Notes: a model not told the origin generated them from the letters alone. A DNA stretch of 64,000 bases from Taudactylus pleione (GCA_031769625.1 JAUIMM010000115.1:17438501-17502500); one strand, 5' to 3'. Shown: positions 9,414-20,055, counted from the first letter of the stretch. Numbers and translations: made by a program.

Positions 9414-10845
9414 TTTTAGATGTTTTGGATGATTAATTGTGACTTAATTTTGAACCTGGTTTGTATGTTATATTTGAGAAGAAAAAGGTATAGTGTAATT
9501 GGAACATAAAAAGTAACTTTTATTAAGTATTATTTAAAATTAAACTCCCCTTCATAAGATGGCGAAGTGTTAAAATTTGTAGATCGAGAAAAGAAATAAG
9601 GAATTAAAATGATATGCCAGGGGTCTAATCACACCATCAAAACGTCTCCTTATGATCGCGTAATATCTAAATAGTGTTTGTCATATAATCTATTAATAGT
9701 CCTGATATAATATAAATGTGTATCCAGGTTTCCATGATTAAACTTTAGGCGAAATGCGCATTGGAACGATGCCAGGGGTTTACTCTTAACCTATGCTACT
9801 TAATAACGTCTCTGCTAATTATGTCTGAATGCCGGGTAATGACTTTCAAGTAGCTACACTTCAGCTGTATACATGTGGCAAACGCTAGTAGAGACTATAC
9901 TATAATGAACATAGACAGTCTCTGCTGAGCAAGCTATATTGTTGTACCACAGGCACACACAGTGTCCATGTTTCCAATGTGATTACAGCTGACTACTTAA
10001 CTGGCTCAATTGAATTTACCACAAGTAACTCATGTCGTATCATGATACTATGTATTAAAAAATTCCATGAACGAGCACAATACTACTCAACAATATATCA
10101 AATTACTGGAGATTGTTGATCTGAATCTATTGTGGTAGTTCCTGTTTTCATTGAATATTATATTGTCAGTCACAGCAGTTTAGCACCTTTTCATAAATTT
10201 GTTAATTCCCACCTTTGAGTTACTTTTGAAGGTTGCAATTGATACCTTCTTGGCCTAGCACCTAACCCTTTAATTCTTGTGGTTTTTTTTTTTTTTTTTT
10301 AGCAAAGCTACTACCAGTATTAGTTGTAGTATATTACACCCCCATCAGGTTGTAGAAACTACAAAGGGAATATTTCAGCCCTAGGAAGGAATTTAAATTG
10401 GAAAAAATAAACTTTCTGCGGACTAAATATAATTTAACAACTTTTAATAACTTATATTCAAACACAGGAGCAAATATCAGGGACACGCAGTTGTAATGTT
10501 CCTTGTCGATGTTTAATAATCACTCTTACCAGTAGGGGGATATAAAATGTTGGAACTGAAAATCGTACCAAACGAAAGAAGCCTGTGTAAACCCAGCAAT
10601 GGAAATGGAAGGTGTTACCAGTCCTTTAGGCCAGGTGGAGTCCCATATGTAGATGTAGGCTCCTATAGTCTTTGGTTGATTGATCTGGATGTAGGGATCC
10701 TTCCTCATTAGCTGGTGATGTAAGATAATGCTGTGGTACTGGATAAGCATCCTGCCTTGGATGAAACCTATTGCTGTAGTACATGTTCCCAAATCTGAAT
10801 CAGGCCCATTTTAACACAGCTGAGTGTCAGCTCCTCACCTTGATA
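9414..10845. other. Unassigned A/T-rich stretch, possibly Penelope-derived
   Basis: No gene is visible. The stretch lies between the weak plus-strand hammerhead-like motif and the better minus-strand one, so it may be terminal-repeat material of the Penelope-like element. It contains a 20-odd-base poly-T tract near 10279-10300. Confidence 0.35.
9733..9764 (+). ncRNA. Decayed hammerhead-ribozyme-like motif
   Basis: ATGATTA, then a short stem-like stretch, then GCGAAATGCGCATTGG. This resembles the CTGATGA / stem II / GAAACGCGTTGG layout of Penelope-linked hammerheads, but core positions are changed, so cleavage is not expected. It is supported mainly by the two better motifs in the window. Confidence 0.3.
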
Positions 10846-10886
10846 AACCTAACGCGCTTCCCTGCAGCTTCATCAGAGGTGTAATA
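10846..10886 (-). ncRNA. Hammerhead-ribozyme-like motif of the Penelope element
   Basis: On the minus strand this reads CCTCTGATGAAGCTG followed by CAGGGAAGCGCGTTAGG. The CTGATGA core is intact (10870-10876), followed by a short stem and GAAGCGCG, where active hammerheads have GAAAC. It sits just downstream of the GIY-YIG remnant, where Penelope elements are known to carry hammerheads. The A-to-G change in the core suggests loss of activity. Confidence 0.5.
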
Positions 10887-11084
10887 TTCTGTTTGCAAAA
10901 TGCTGTTTAAATCCTGTGCAGTCATTAATTAAAAACATATGAATGTAATTACAATCTGGTCCGCAGATCAAATAAAAGAACTCTAAGATAATGGAGACGA
11001 TCTCTTAATTTTTTATATGATTATAGCACATTTAAAACAGTAATAATATATCAAATTTGATACAAACTAAATTATGTTACAGAT

Positions 11085-11834
11085 TCTATTATTTTGGTTA
11101 TTGATTTTGAAATGTGTGAATCCACAAACAAGGAATATGAATTATACAGTTTATTTCTACTGATTCATTGAGGCCCTTTGGATGTAAAGATCCCAGAGGA
11201 CATCTTGATCGCATAGTTTTTTTATAACGATCTCCACCGGTGGTGTTATTGGAATTGATTCTAGACCGGTCAACTATAGCCAGTCTGGATTTGCATTATG
11301 TGTTACACAAAAATGTCCTAATAGGCTATGATTTTGAACTCTATTAATAATGTTTCTGTGGTGCACCATGAAACACATTGCTCTAGTGGTATTCCCTATG
11401 TAAACCAGATCATAATCAAGCTCCCATCCTAACTTGCTGCTACATGCTCCTTACTCCGTTTACCCATCTGTGTCACACCTGTTTGTCTGCCCCTCCCCTT
11501 TAGAATGTCAGCTCTTATGAGCAGGGCCTCTACCCTCTTGTGCTTCTCCTTACTTTACTTTCACCTACTTCTTACCCCCCACCAGGGCACCTAACACTTG
11601 GTTGCTTACGTTCTGTTGCATATCTAGATGTTATGGTCACTTATGTATCAATGTATATTATCCATGTCCTTGTCCTATTTTGTACTGTAAGTCAGTTGTC
11701 AAATCATTTGTTTATGTACTTTGTAAGGCGCTGCGGAACACTTATGGCGCCATATAAATAAAGGACAATAATAATCGCATTGGAGCATGTATATAATGTA
11801 TCTGGAGTCGCAGTTGATAAAAGTATAGATTTCA
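11085..11834 (-). pseudogene. Penelope GIY-YIG endonuclease remnant, split by a LINE
   Basis: The minus-strand piece before the break reads YTFINCDSRYIIYMLQC, with IIYM at the GIY position. After the inserted LINE tail the domain resumes as LDYDLVYIGNTTRAM, with VYIG as the YIG motif, followed by HRNIINRVQNHSLLGHFCVTH and NPDWL. It then continues in another frame with RGGDRYKKTMRSRC and HPKGLNE, the usual end of the Penelope nuclease. This is the DNA-nicking domain of the element. It carries an internal stop and frame changes. Confidence 0.8.
11421..11775 (+). mobile_element. LINE 3' tail (copy 1)
   Basis: Shares its sequence and order with the 3' end of the LINE at 30975-32064: TCCTAACTTGCTGCTACATG, GTTTGTCTGCCCCTCCCC, GCTCTTATGAGCAGGGCC and GGCGCCATATAAATAAAGG, with an AATAATAAT tail. 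It is 5'-truncated and inserted inside the Penelope GIY-YIG domain. ATAATC occurs at both edges as a possible target duplication. Confidence 0.75.
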
Positions 11835-12237
11835 GGGGCAGAATGCAGCAACATGAGAAATATGGTCAAACCCCCGAAAATACGAGTTTGACCGCATTTC
11901 TCATATGCACCAAGCCCCGGAATGCGATGCACTCTGGGGATTGGATTCGGTGGGTAACGTCATCTCCTGATGGTGTTACCCTATAGAAGCCTATGGGCTT
12001 CTATTCGGAGAGTGCTGTGTGGAGAGTGCAGCGTGTGTCATTCTGCGCGTGCGCAGAATGACTCAGGAAGGACTTCTGGATCATAGACCCGGAAGTCCCT
12101 CATTGGTAAAGGACAGCTCTTACCGAGAGAGTTGTCCTTTGTGATTTTCTTCATGCATGCCGGCATGCATGTGAAGTGGCGGGATGCATTGAATCCTGAA
12201 TGCGATGCATCATGCATCCCACCACATGTAACTTTAC
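11835..12237. mobile_element. MITE with CCGGAAGTCCCT core (family C)
   Basis: Shares with the elements at 24.05, 29.3 and 49.5 kb the blocks GCCTATGGGCTTC, GCGCATGCGCAGAA-like runs, CCGGAAGTCCCT and a small hairpin (GGACAGCTCTTACCG with its inverse). It is inserted between the RT and nuclease parts of the Penelope fossil. Confidence 0.65.
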
Positions 12238-12239
12238 CA

Positions 12240-14040
12240 GTTTTTGATACTGAGTTTTTTGTTTTACTGTAATATATGTAAGTTGTGCATATTTGTTTTC
12301 CACATTTTAGTAAACTGAGATCACACAGGAGGTTTTTTTTTTTTCTTCTTTTTTAATGGATTAAAGGAAACTTGGAGCACGAATAGTTTTTCTAAATGAC
12401 AAACGGAACAATTCTTGATAATTTCATAATTCTTATTTATAATTTTGTTGAATTGCATAAGAACAGCTATTGTATTGTATTTTAATATAAAGGCAATACT
12501 GCTATCCTGCACATAGTGGCTACTACGTTTTTTGTTTTTCAGTTTAAAGAGTGAACTACGTTCCATTTTCTTAACTTCCTCATAATCAATTATTTTTTTT
12601 TTTTAAGTAGCTAGGGTAGTCTCTTTGTTGAAATAATACAACTAATTATTTAGCTTGCATCTCATGTCTCCAATAAGGAACTATTCCTGTTCCTCATAAA
12701 TTGCCATTTCGGTATATTTTGTTTAAATGGTAAATGATGTGGACTTATGTAGAGCCGATAGGAATCGGTTCCAACAGCCCTTAAAATAGATGATACCCTT
12801 CCCTCTTTATTTTAGGGTCACATCCAAGAATGTAATTTGATTCTTTTTGTAGTTGTGAGATGTAAATTAGGGTTGGTGTTGAGTGCTGTGTCAAGATTAC
12901 CATTCTAAATTATAAATAGATCATTTATATAACCACCATGGTATACCAGGCTCACGCCGAACTCGCTCCCCCACATGTCATGCTTCAAACTCACCCATAT
13001 ATAGGTTTGCGTACCTCGGTGCAAACCTGGTCTCCATGGCCGTTCCATCACCTGAATATAAAAAGTATCAGAAAAAAATGAATAACTATGTTTAAGAATG
13101 AAACCGAATCTAAAGCTGCGTACACACTAGACGATATTTTGAACGATAACTATATCATTATCATTCAGTCGTTCACTATATCATCCAGTTTGTACGCAAA
13201 AAATATGAACAATAACGACCAACAGGTCGTTGGACTTGTCGATCATCGCCCGAACATGCAGACCAACCTGACGATATTGTCAGGTTTTTGCATGTTTGGG
13301 GATGAGGGAGGGAGCCTGGCACTGAACGATATCGTGCATGATATCGTTCAGTGTGTGTGCTCATTGTCGTTAACGACATTGAGCACACACCTGCCAGGGA
13401 AACACTAGACAATATCGCTCATGCAGCGAATTATCTAGTGTGTATGCACCATAAGAGGAATGTTCTGTATTGCCTTGTAAAGAAACCAACTGTTATATGA
13501 TCAATCACTTGTATACCCAAATCATGTGGTATGTTGGTGTACAGATGAGATACATCCAGTGTGAGGAAGGCATATAATTCCTTTCATTTGATGTTAGAAA
13601 TTTGCTTAATAAAATCAGTTGTGTCCATAATATGTGACTTCAAAGAGGCAACACAGGGTTGGAGATGGGAATTGATTTACATAGAGAGGATGTGAGGGAA
13701 TTGATCCCTGAAATAATGAAGCGAGCGATTTCTGGATTAGTGAGAGTAGATGGGGACAGTAGGAAAAGGTGTAAATAGGGATCGCCATTCCTCCTTGAAT
13801 ATGACCCTGTCAGTTAAATTTTGATCTAACAATGATTTCAATTCTGAGATTAAAAAAGGGGTGGGATTAAAATGAATTTAATATTGAGTTGTGCCTCAGA
13901 ATATAGTTGTCCCTATTTTGCATAACTATCCCACCCCATTTATTAATAATAATGGAGGAAACTTCCAAAAGTTCTTTAAGGGCCAACCTTACTTGATTGT
14001 AATGGAATGGACATATTTGCTTGAAATCCTGTAAAGTTAG
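12240..14040 (-). pseudogene. Penelope-like reverse transcriptase remnant
   Basis: Translating the minus strand piecewise gives family motifs in order: IINKWGGIVMQNRDNYI (about 13950), DFIKQISN, then LTLDVSHLYTNIPHDLGI (13521-13574), the Penelope form of RT motif A. After the inserted MITE come SDTFYIQ, GTAMETRFAPRYANLYMGE (about 12990-13060, with shifts) and GYINDLFII (about 12907-12949), which matches the YxDD motif with Asn replacing the first Asp. A further minus-strand frame at 12321-12566 (KYNTIAVLMQFNKIINKNYE) fits the RT thumb region. At least three stops and several frame changes are seen, and the first catalytic Asp of YxDD is lost, so it is certainly dead. Confidence 0.82.
13114..13451. 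mobile_element. MITE with TAA TSD (family B)
   Basis: The left end AGCTGCGTACACACTAGACG and the right end inverse of TAGTGTGTATGCACCA are inverted repeats, flanked by TAA on both sides (13111-13113, 13452-13454). Inside are self-complementary ACGATATCGT-like blocks. It splits the Penelope RT between motif A and the downstream motifs. Confidence 0.75.
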
Positions 14041-15010
14041 TTAATAGAGACATTCAACATTAGCACTTTTTGCTCCAATACTGTTATAGAAATACATCTT
14101 AGTGTAGGTACATTTTAGGAAGTGCTTTGTACATAGAAAGGTTTGCCTATTGACAGACATCTGAATATAAATTAGATTGTAATTCTCTGTATTGTGCGCT
14201 GCAATATCTCACACTCACAGAAACCAAATAAACCTGCTCTCCATAGGAGGTGCTGACTCCCTCTATCAAATGGGCAGCTAGGCCACATGGCACTTTATTT
14301 GTAGTGGCTTAACACATTCATAATGCCACCCTTTTCTCTCTGAAGTTACCTCCTTAGATAAGGAATATCTTTATCTTCTGGGTCAGGACAATCTCCTATC
14401 TTCACTGAGTCCTCTGTCTTTTCCGTCGCATAGTTTTTCATGTGGTGGCATCTATAGTTCCTCTCTGAGCTGTCCTCCCAGACTTCCTGCAGGGAACACA
14501 CTGGGTTAACTGGCCCTTCTCGTCAGTTGAGTCTTTCTCTAGTGAAGAATCCTGAACACATGGCAAACTAGCTCTATCCTGCCTTTGCCCACCATGCTAC
14601 CCATCCTGATGTGATCACTTGTGGACATCCACAATTTGATCAAAATGTACCAGAAAAAAAACCTTGTGTGTGTTCCAAGCTGTATTGTACAATTGACATT
14701 ACATATCAATACCATAGAGTTTGCCATGTGTATTTATTATTGATTATAGTTTTAGTACTTAGTTTTGGGTTATATGCTGTATAACCACAGCAGTGAAGCT
14801 ACTTTTCATATATTTGTTAAAATATTTTGCTTTCAATTCTAGACATCATTGTAAATAAAATACAAAAAGTGTGAACAGAGTACTTATACATGGCCTACCT
14901 ATAGATATACAGTGGCAAAGAAGCCCATTGCAATTCGGTAACAACCGGGAGAAAAATTTCACTAATAACATATTTGTAAACGGTCTTGTAAGAACTCAAG
15001 ATATATACAG
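14041..15010. other. Intronic DNA with no recognised feature
   Basis: Mixed A/T-rich sequence with only short chance ORFs; no splice-flanked coding segment or repeat termini were recognised. Confidence 0.5.
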
Positions 15011-15016
15011 TACATA

Positions 15017-15065
<49 letters not shown>

Positions 15066-15117
15066 GTTTTATATACAGTGTGTGTGTGTATATATGTATG
15101 TATGTATGTATGTGTGT

Positions 15118-15163
<46 letters not shown>
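15017..15163. repeat. GT/AT/GTAT microsatellite
   Basis: Two blocks of (GT)n and (AT)n, with (TATG)n between them, run almost without interruption. Open frames here on both strands are repeats of Tyr-Ile or Thr-His and are not genes. Confidence 0.97.
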
Positions 15164-15164
<1 letters not shown>

Positions 15165-15300
15165 CCGTAAGAATCCGGTGCCAAGTCCAGGTCCACACAG
15201 TGATGAAGTAGAGTTTACTGATGTGTGTGTCCTCAGTCATCTGCTACATTCACACCAAGCAGACCCTCTCGGCGTGCCTGGTCCTGTAAGACCGCTAGAG

Positions 15301-15912
15301 TCTTTTTTTTTTTTCCGAAAATGCATCTAAGTCGCGTTGCGACTAGGACTCACCAGGAGACTGTTTTGATTATTTATTATTATTATTACCAGTTATTTAT
15401 ATAGCGCACACATATTCTGCAGCACTTTACAGAGAATATCTTACCATGCACATCTGTCCCTGCCCCAGTAGAGCTTACAATCTATATTCCCTACCACATG
15501 CTCACAAACATACACACTATGGTCAATTTTATGGGGAGCCAATTAACCTACCAGTATATTTTTGGAGTGTGGGAGGAAACCACCCACGCAAGCACAGGGA
15601 GAATATACAAACTCCACACAGTTAGGGCCGTAGTGGGAATCGCACCCATGACCAGTGCTGTGAGGCAGTAACGCTAATCATTACACTGTGCTGATATTCA
15701 ACACTTGTATATCTGTGTGCGACTGAGTCTCTCAATCAGCATGTGGAGCGATACGATGCAGCGGCCGCAGGTCTTTTCCATGCCAACTTCCTTTTACCGA
15801 CAGACTCAGGTATACAAGTGTTGCATATCAATTAATCAGCACAGTCTCCTGGTGCGTCCTAGCTGCATTGCATTGCGACTTAGACGCATTTATGTAAAAA
15901 AAAAAAGGCATC
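15301..15912. mobile_element. Hairpin element containing a nested SINE
   Basis: The left arm (poly-T, then GCATCTAAGTCGC and CACCAGGAGACTG) is the inverse of the right arm (ACAGTCTCCTGGTGCG, GCGACTTAGACGC, poly-A). The arms continue on both sides of the SINE at 15366-15692, showing that the SINE jumped into an older palindromic element. Confidence 0.7.
15366..15692 (-). mobile_element. tRNA-type SINE, minus strand
   Basis: Read on the minus strand it starts with a tRNA-like head: GTGTAATGATTAGCGTTACTG resembles an A-box region and GGTGCGATTCCC resembles a B box. A widely conserved vertebrate repeat body follows (ACTCCAAAAATATACTGG, AGCTCTACTGGGGCAGGG), and the copy ends in an AATAATAATAAT tail. 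It would be transcribed by RNA polymerase III from its internal promoter. Confidence 0.7.
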
Positions 15913-16269
15913 CGACATTAGCAGAGTTGCTCTGCTCTCACACGCCAGGCATAATGCACTGCATGATGTATTGAGGCTAGATGAGCAAGGACATATCTGT
16001 ACACGCCAAATCCAGCAGGATAAGGAATAGGTCGGCACTCACGTCGGTAGATAAAGTAAACAGAGATTTTATTGTTACATCTGGTTAATAGAACAGATAC
16101 ATTCCGTACCCTACGGCCATTTCAATCATCCAAGTGATTTTCATCACGTATACATTACATTTATAGTGGTAGGTACCAGCAAATATTAAATTGTCAATAT
16201 TAAAATTTCAATCCCCATGCCTTATGGTAAATATTTAAAACTTGGACAACAAAACTACTTAAAATGAAA

Positions 16270-16486
16270 TACGGGTTGAGTCTTCCATATCCAAAATGCT
16301 TGGGACCAGGGGTATTTTGGATATCGGAATATCCGTATTTTGGAATAATTGCATACCATAATGAGAAATCTTGGGAACGGGACACAAATCTAAACACAGA
16401 ATGCACTTATGTTTCATATTCACCTTATATACACAGACTCCAGGTAATTTTATACAATATTTTCAATAATTTCTACTCTGCATTGG
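16270..16486 (+). mobile_element. pogo/Tigger-like element, left half
   Basis: It begins ACGGGTTGAGTCTTCCATAT, with the following CCAAAATGCTTGGGACCAGG, TTTTGGATATCGGAATATCC and ATAATGAGAAATCTTGGGA. These match the terminal part of the complete copy at 18803-19220 (read inverted) and the well-known CAGGTTGAGTATCCCTTATC repeat of vertebrates. The right end was not found. Confidence 0.65.
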
Positions 16487-17388
16487 ACACAGGATATTTA
16501 ATAGAGAGCCACTTAGAAGGATCCCATCATAGCACTTTGTCTCTTTCCTAGTTTGAGAGTTATTCTAGCACCAGCAGTTTTGTTAATCAATATTCACTGG
16601 CAAGAGAAAGAAAATTAGATTTCAGTTGCACATAATCTTATTGCTGCTGATCCAAGACAATGTGCTTCTTGGTCATTTCATAGGTCAGAGTTGGAGGGCT
16701 CCCAATCCTATATTTTGCACAGTTGCATAATTGATAAAAACAAAAAAAACAAATCCAACATACTACCATTATTCTACATCATAATTAAGTGGATATTATT
16801 GGTAACTGGGCTTTCATTATATTCTAGTGGGTTTTTTCCATTCCAGTTGCTTATTAAAAGTATATGTAATTTTTAAATGTTGTAAAATGTTTAATTTCCT
16901 GTGTATGGTTATACTTTGAATGTGATTTGAAGTTTCCTCTACTTTATCGAAGGCCAACAAAAAGAAATCCAAATTTGATTTGTCAAAATAACATATTTCC
17001 TGCAATAAATGTCTTGGAATTGAAATCGGCGATTTATTAAATTTTTTTCTGTTTATAGTCACAAATGGAAAAAAAAATTCAATTGAAATTTCATGACAAA
17101 TATCGATGATAATTGTCAATTTCGACAAATCGCTGCTCATTACATTTCCCCCCTAGGAGTTTATTTACTGAATGGCAGCTTTTCAATGCCGCTGATTATC
17201 TGTGTTTTTTTGTCCACAGAATTTAAAACGACAATACAATTAAGTGTAAAACACACCTATTTTGCACTTAGTTAATAGTATTGCTATTTTTCTGCAGGCA
17301 GATATTCTACAGATCTGAAAAGCTGCCATTTTGTAAACTTGTTTTTGCCAGAAAGCACCTGGTAGAAGATCCTACGGTTTGAGATGTA
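16487..17388. other. Intronic DNA with no recognised feature
   Basis: A/T-rich sequence. It includes weakly palindromic stretches rich in AATTGAAATTT and TTTGTCAAAA, but no terminus or gene could be defined. Confidence 0.45.
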
Positions 17389-17525
17389 GGGGAAGATGTA
17401 ATAAGCCTTGGAGAAAGAGAAAGTACCAATCAATCAGCTCCTAAATACCATCTTACAGGCGGCGTTTGAAAAATGATAGGAGCAGATTGGTTGGCACTTT
17501 CTCTCTCCATAGCTTAGTACACCCC
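17389..17525. mobile_element. CAATCAG-type palindromic MITE (family D)
   Basis: The arms AAGCCTTGGAGAAAGAGAAAG and the inverse of CTTTCTCTCTCCATAGCTTAG flank the core CAATCAGCTCCTAAATACC. It is the same family as the copies at 20.6, 27.8, 35.6, 41.0 and 54.7 kb. Confidence 0.7.
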
Positions 17526-18800
17526 TTAGGGCTCTATTTACTGAACATAAAAACCTCTTTCATAAAAACATTTTTTCTCTTCTCCTTATTTATAGAAGAG
17601 AAAACTGAAGTGAAGTCGACAATTTCACAGAGTTTTCTTTTCTATTCTGATACAGCCCCTATACGTTTCAATGGGGAGTGATGAGTTATTCTATTTATGG
17701 AGAGGATAAACTTTTATCGTCTCCACACACCTCCAAAATCCCAGGTGAGGGAATATTTACTTATTTATAATCACGATAACCAATCGTAGCCGTTGTTGGT
17801 AGCCCAGAGTACTGAAAATCCACATGAAAGCCAGGAGTACACAAAGTTCCCCAGCATAAGATTGCCCAGAGCATCACACTACCTCCTCTGGCTTGCCTTC
17901 TTCCTTTAGTGCATCCTGGTGCCATCTCCCCAATGCACATAGCCGTCTACATGTAAAAGAAAACATGGCCACAGGCCACATTCACTGCTCCATGATCCAT
18001 TTCTAACGCTCACGTCCCCATTGTAGGCGCTTCCGGATGTGTACAGAGGTCTGCATGATTGGTCTGCGGCTACACAGCCCCATACACAGCAAGCTGTGAT
18101 GCACTGGGTATTCTAACACCTTTTTTTTTAATCGTAGCTAGCATTAACTTAGATAGATCTATCTAATATGCATGAGTGTGTGTATGTAAATATATATTTT
18201 TGATAGAGAGAGAAATATGTATTTGTTTCTTCCTGCTGTTGTTTTTAAGAGCAGACCATGAATCTCACCTGTAGACTAATACTATTATGAAGACGTTTCA
18301 ATCCCCTTTCAGTCTATTTGGGAAAGATTGCTCTCTACTATTCCTTTCCTAAATAGGTTGACAACATTGCAAAAAATCTATTTAAATGCATTTTGGAAAG
18401 ATTTCATCCAGTTGGTATTGAGGTTAAAACAGCTCAAGTATTCAAATTGTTTGTGTGCTGATTCTAGTAGGTCCAGTAATGCTGCACTGCAAAGTACTAG
18501 TACACACAATTAGGATCTGAGCATAAAGGCCTTTTCAGTATAGGTACCACATAGGAAAGGTGTGGGATTATTAGACTTTAATTGTAAGGTGCTGTCACAG
18601 GAAGTGCTGGCCTCTGACCTAAGGAACCAGCAGCCAGGAGAAGCTAGTGGTCCTGCATGTCATTGTTGAACTGGGAGGGTGGTGCTTTGCTATGATGCAA
18701 AAGTCAAGCACCACACTCAAGTTTGAAGCACTGCAGATGCCGCCTCAACATCCCACCTGCTAAGGTACGAAGCAGCAGGGGTGGGGGCGCCTCTTCTGAG
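17526..18800. other. Intronic DNA with no recognised feature
   Basis: No gene or clear repeat boundary is seen. A short hairpin-like TTTTCTCTTCTCC / AGAAGAGAAAA lies near 17570-17605. Confidence 0.45.
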
Positions 18801-18802
18801 TA

Positions 18803-19220
18803 CAGGTTGAGTCTCCCATATCCAAATATTCCGAAATACGTAATTTTTTTAAACATGACTGAGATAGCGAAACCTTTGCTTTTTGATGGATCAATGCAAA
18901 CTTTGTTTAAGGCACAAAATTATTAAATCTATTGTATACAATTACCTTCAGGCTTTGTGTATAAGGTGTATATAAAACCTAAATGAATTTCAGGTACGTA
19001 CAAAAACTTTGAGCCACAAAATTGTTGAAAATTTTGTATAAAATTACCGGCAGGCTTTGTGTATAAGGTGTATATAAAACATAAATACATTCTGTGTTTA
19101 GATTTGGGGCCCATTCCCAAGATATTTCATTATTTTATGCATATATTCCAAAATACGGAATACTCTGATATGTAAAATACTCCTGGTCCCAAACATTTTG
19201 GATATGGGAGACTCAACCTG
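18803..19220. mobile_element. pogo/Tigger-like MITE with TA TSD
   Basis: The ends CAGGTTGAGTCTCCCATATC and the inverse GATATGGGAGACTCAACCTG are perfect inverted repeats flanked by TA on both sides, as in the Tc1/mariner-pogo superfamily. Inside, a block around GGCTTTGTGTATAAGGTGTA is tandemly duplicated (about 18936-18990 and 19037-19090). There is no transposase. Confidence 0.85.
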
Positions 19221-19586
19221 TAGTAGAATTGAGCTACTTCTACGGTGGCCCCTCCTGGCATGTGCTGTATATGCACTTTTGAGACAATTGTGTCCAGCAA
19301 CAGAGTTTTTATTCAAATGCCTGTATCTCCTATTGTAATATTAAACATTGAAAATATTTTTGTTTTGATTTATGTAGTCATATGATGTTGCTTCATGCAC
19401 TCGCATATCTGTCCAGTAATATAGTCCATCCTTTCTAAATGCCATATGATTAAGGAAATCTGTTATTTATTAGATATTACAGTTATCTTAAATTAAAAAA
19501 TACATGAGAATATATTAGAACAGTTTGAGAACAGTCTAAAAGCAGTGGATTAGGTAAAAGATTTTAAATGCTCCAATCGCATTCTT

Positions 19587-19844
19587 AGTCCGGGTTCACA
19601 CTGAGCGATGTTCACCCATCCTATATATCTGGCCGACATATTGGATTCTGGGTACAGATTAGAACGATGTAATGAACGACATGCACATGGACAATTTACA
19701 CAATGTCAACATTGTGCCTGTCGATACAACGTCCAAGATGGCATACTTAATGACGACGTTCAAACTATTTGATATCGGGTGTTGACATTCTGAATGTTGA
19801 CATTTCATACCACACCCCCTGGATCCTGTGGGTGGAATGCTAAT
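19587..19844. mobile_element. Probable family B MITE, one end visible
   Basis: It starts AGTCCGGGTTCACACTGAGC and contains AACGATG and TGACGACGTT blocks typical of family B. The right end is obscured by the hairpin element that follows. Confidence 0.4.
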
Positions 19845-20055
19845 GTTCATTCTATCACCCTGCATCTGTCACCACCCATGCAGTTCCTCTTTCCTGTCTG
19901 GGGTGTCGCTCTCTGCTCTGGTGCTTCTAGCACACTGAGCTAATGCAACAACCTACTGAGATACAGACCAGAGTGTGCTAGAACAAGCACCAGAGCAGTG
20001 AGCGACACCCCAGGCAGGAAAGAGGAACTGACAGGTGCAGGGTGCTAGAATGAAC
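19845..20055. mobile_element. Hairpin MITE, CACCCTGCA type (family E, copy 1)
   Basis: The two halves are inverted over about 90 bases each: GTTCATTCTATCACCCTGCA, TTCCTCTTTCCTGTCTGGGG and CTCTGCTCTGGTGCTTCTAG reappear in reverse. It lies 160 bp upstream of the 104-bp exon. A second copy is at 55166-55384. Confidence 0.8.

Larger units (their letters stand above)
10846..14040 (-). mobile_element. Decayed Penelope-like retroelement (RT plus GIY-YIG)
   Basis: Read on the minus strand, this region gives in order a degenerate reverse transcriptase, a GIY-YIG endonuclease and a hammerhead-like motif, the architecture of Penelope/Poseidon elements. It has many stops and frameshifts and is split by a MITE (13114-13451), another MITE (about 11835-12237) and a LINE tail (about 11421-11775). 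Penelope-like elements use the GIY-YIG nuclease to nick DNA for target-primed reverse transcription. Confidence 0.85.

Noticed and set aside
14962..15330. ORFs of 92 and 103 codons on both strands
   Set aside because: Products of the GT/AT microsatellite (runs of Tyr-Ile, Thr-His, Cys-Val).
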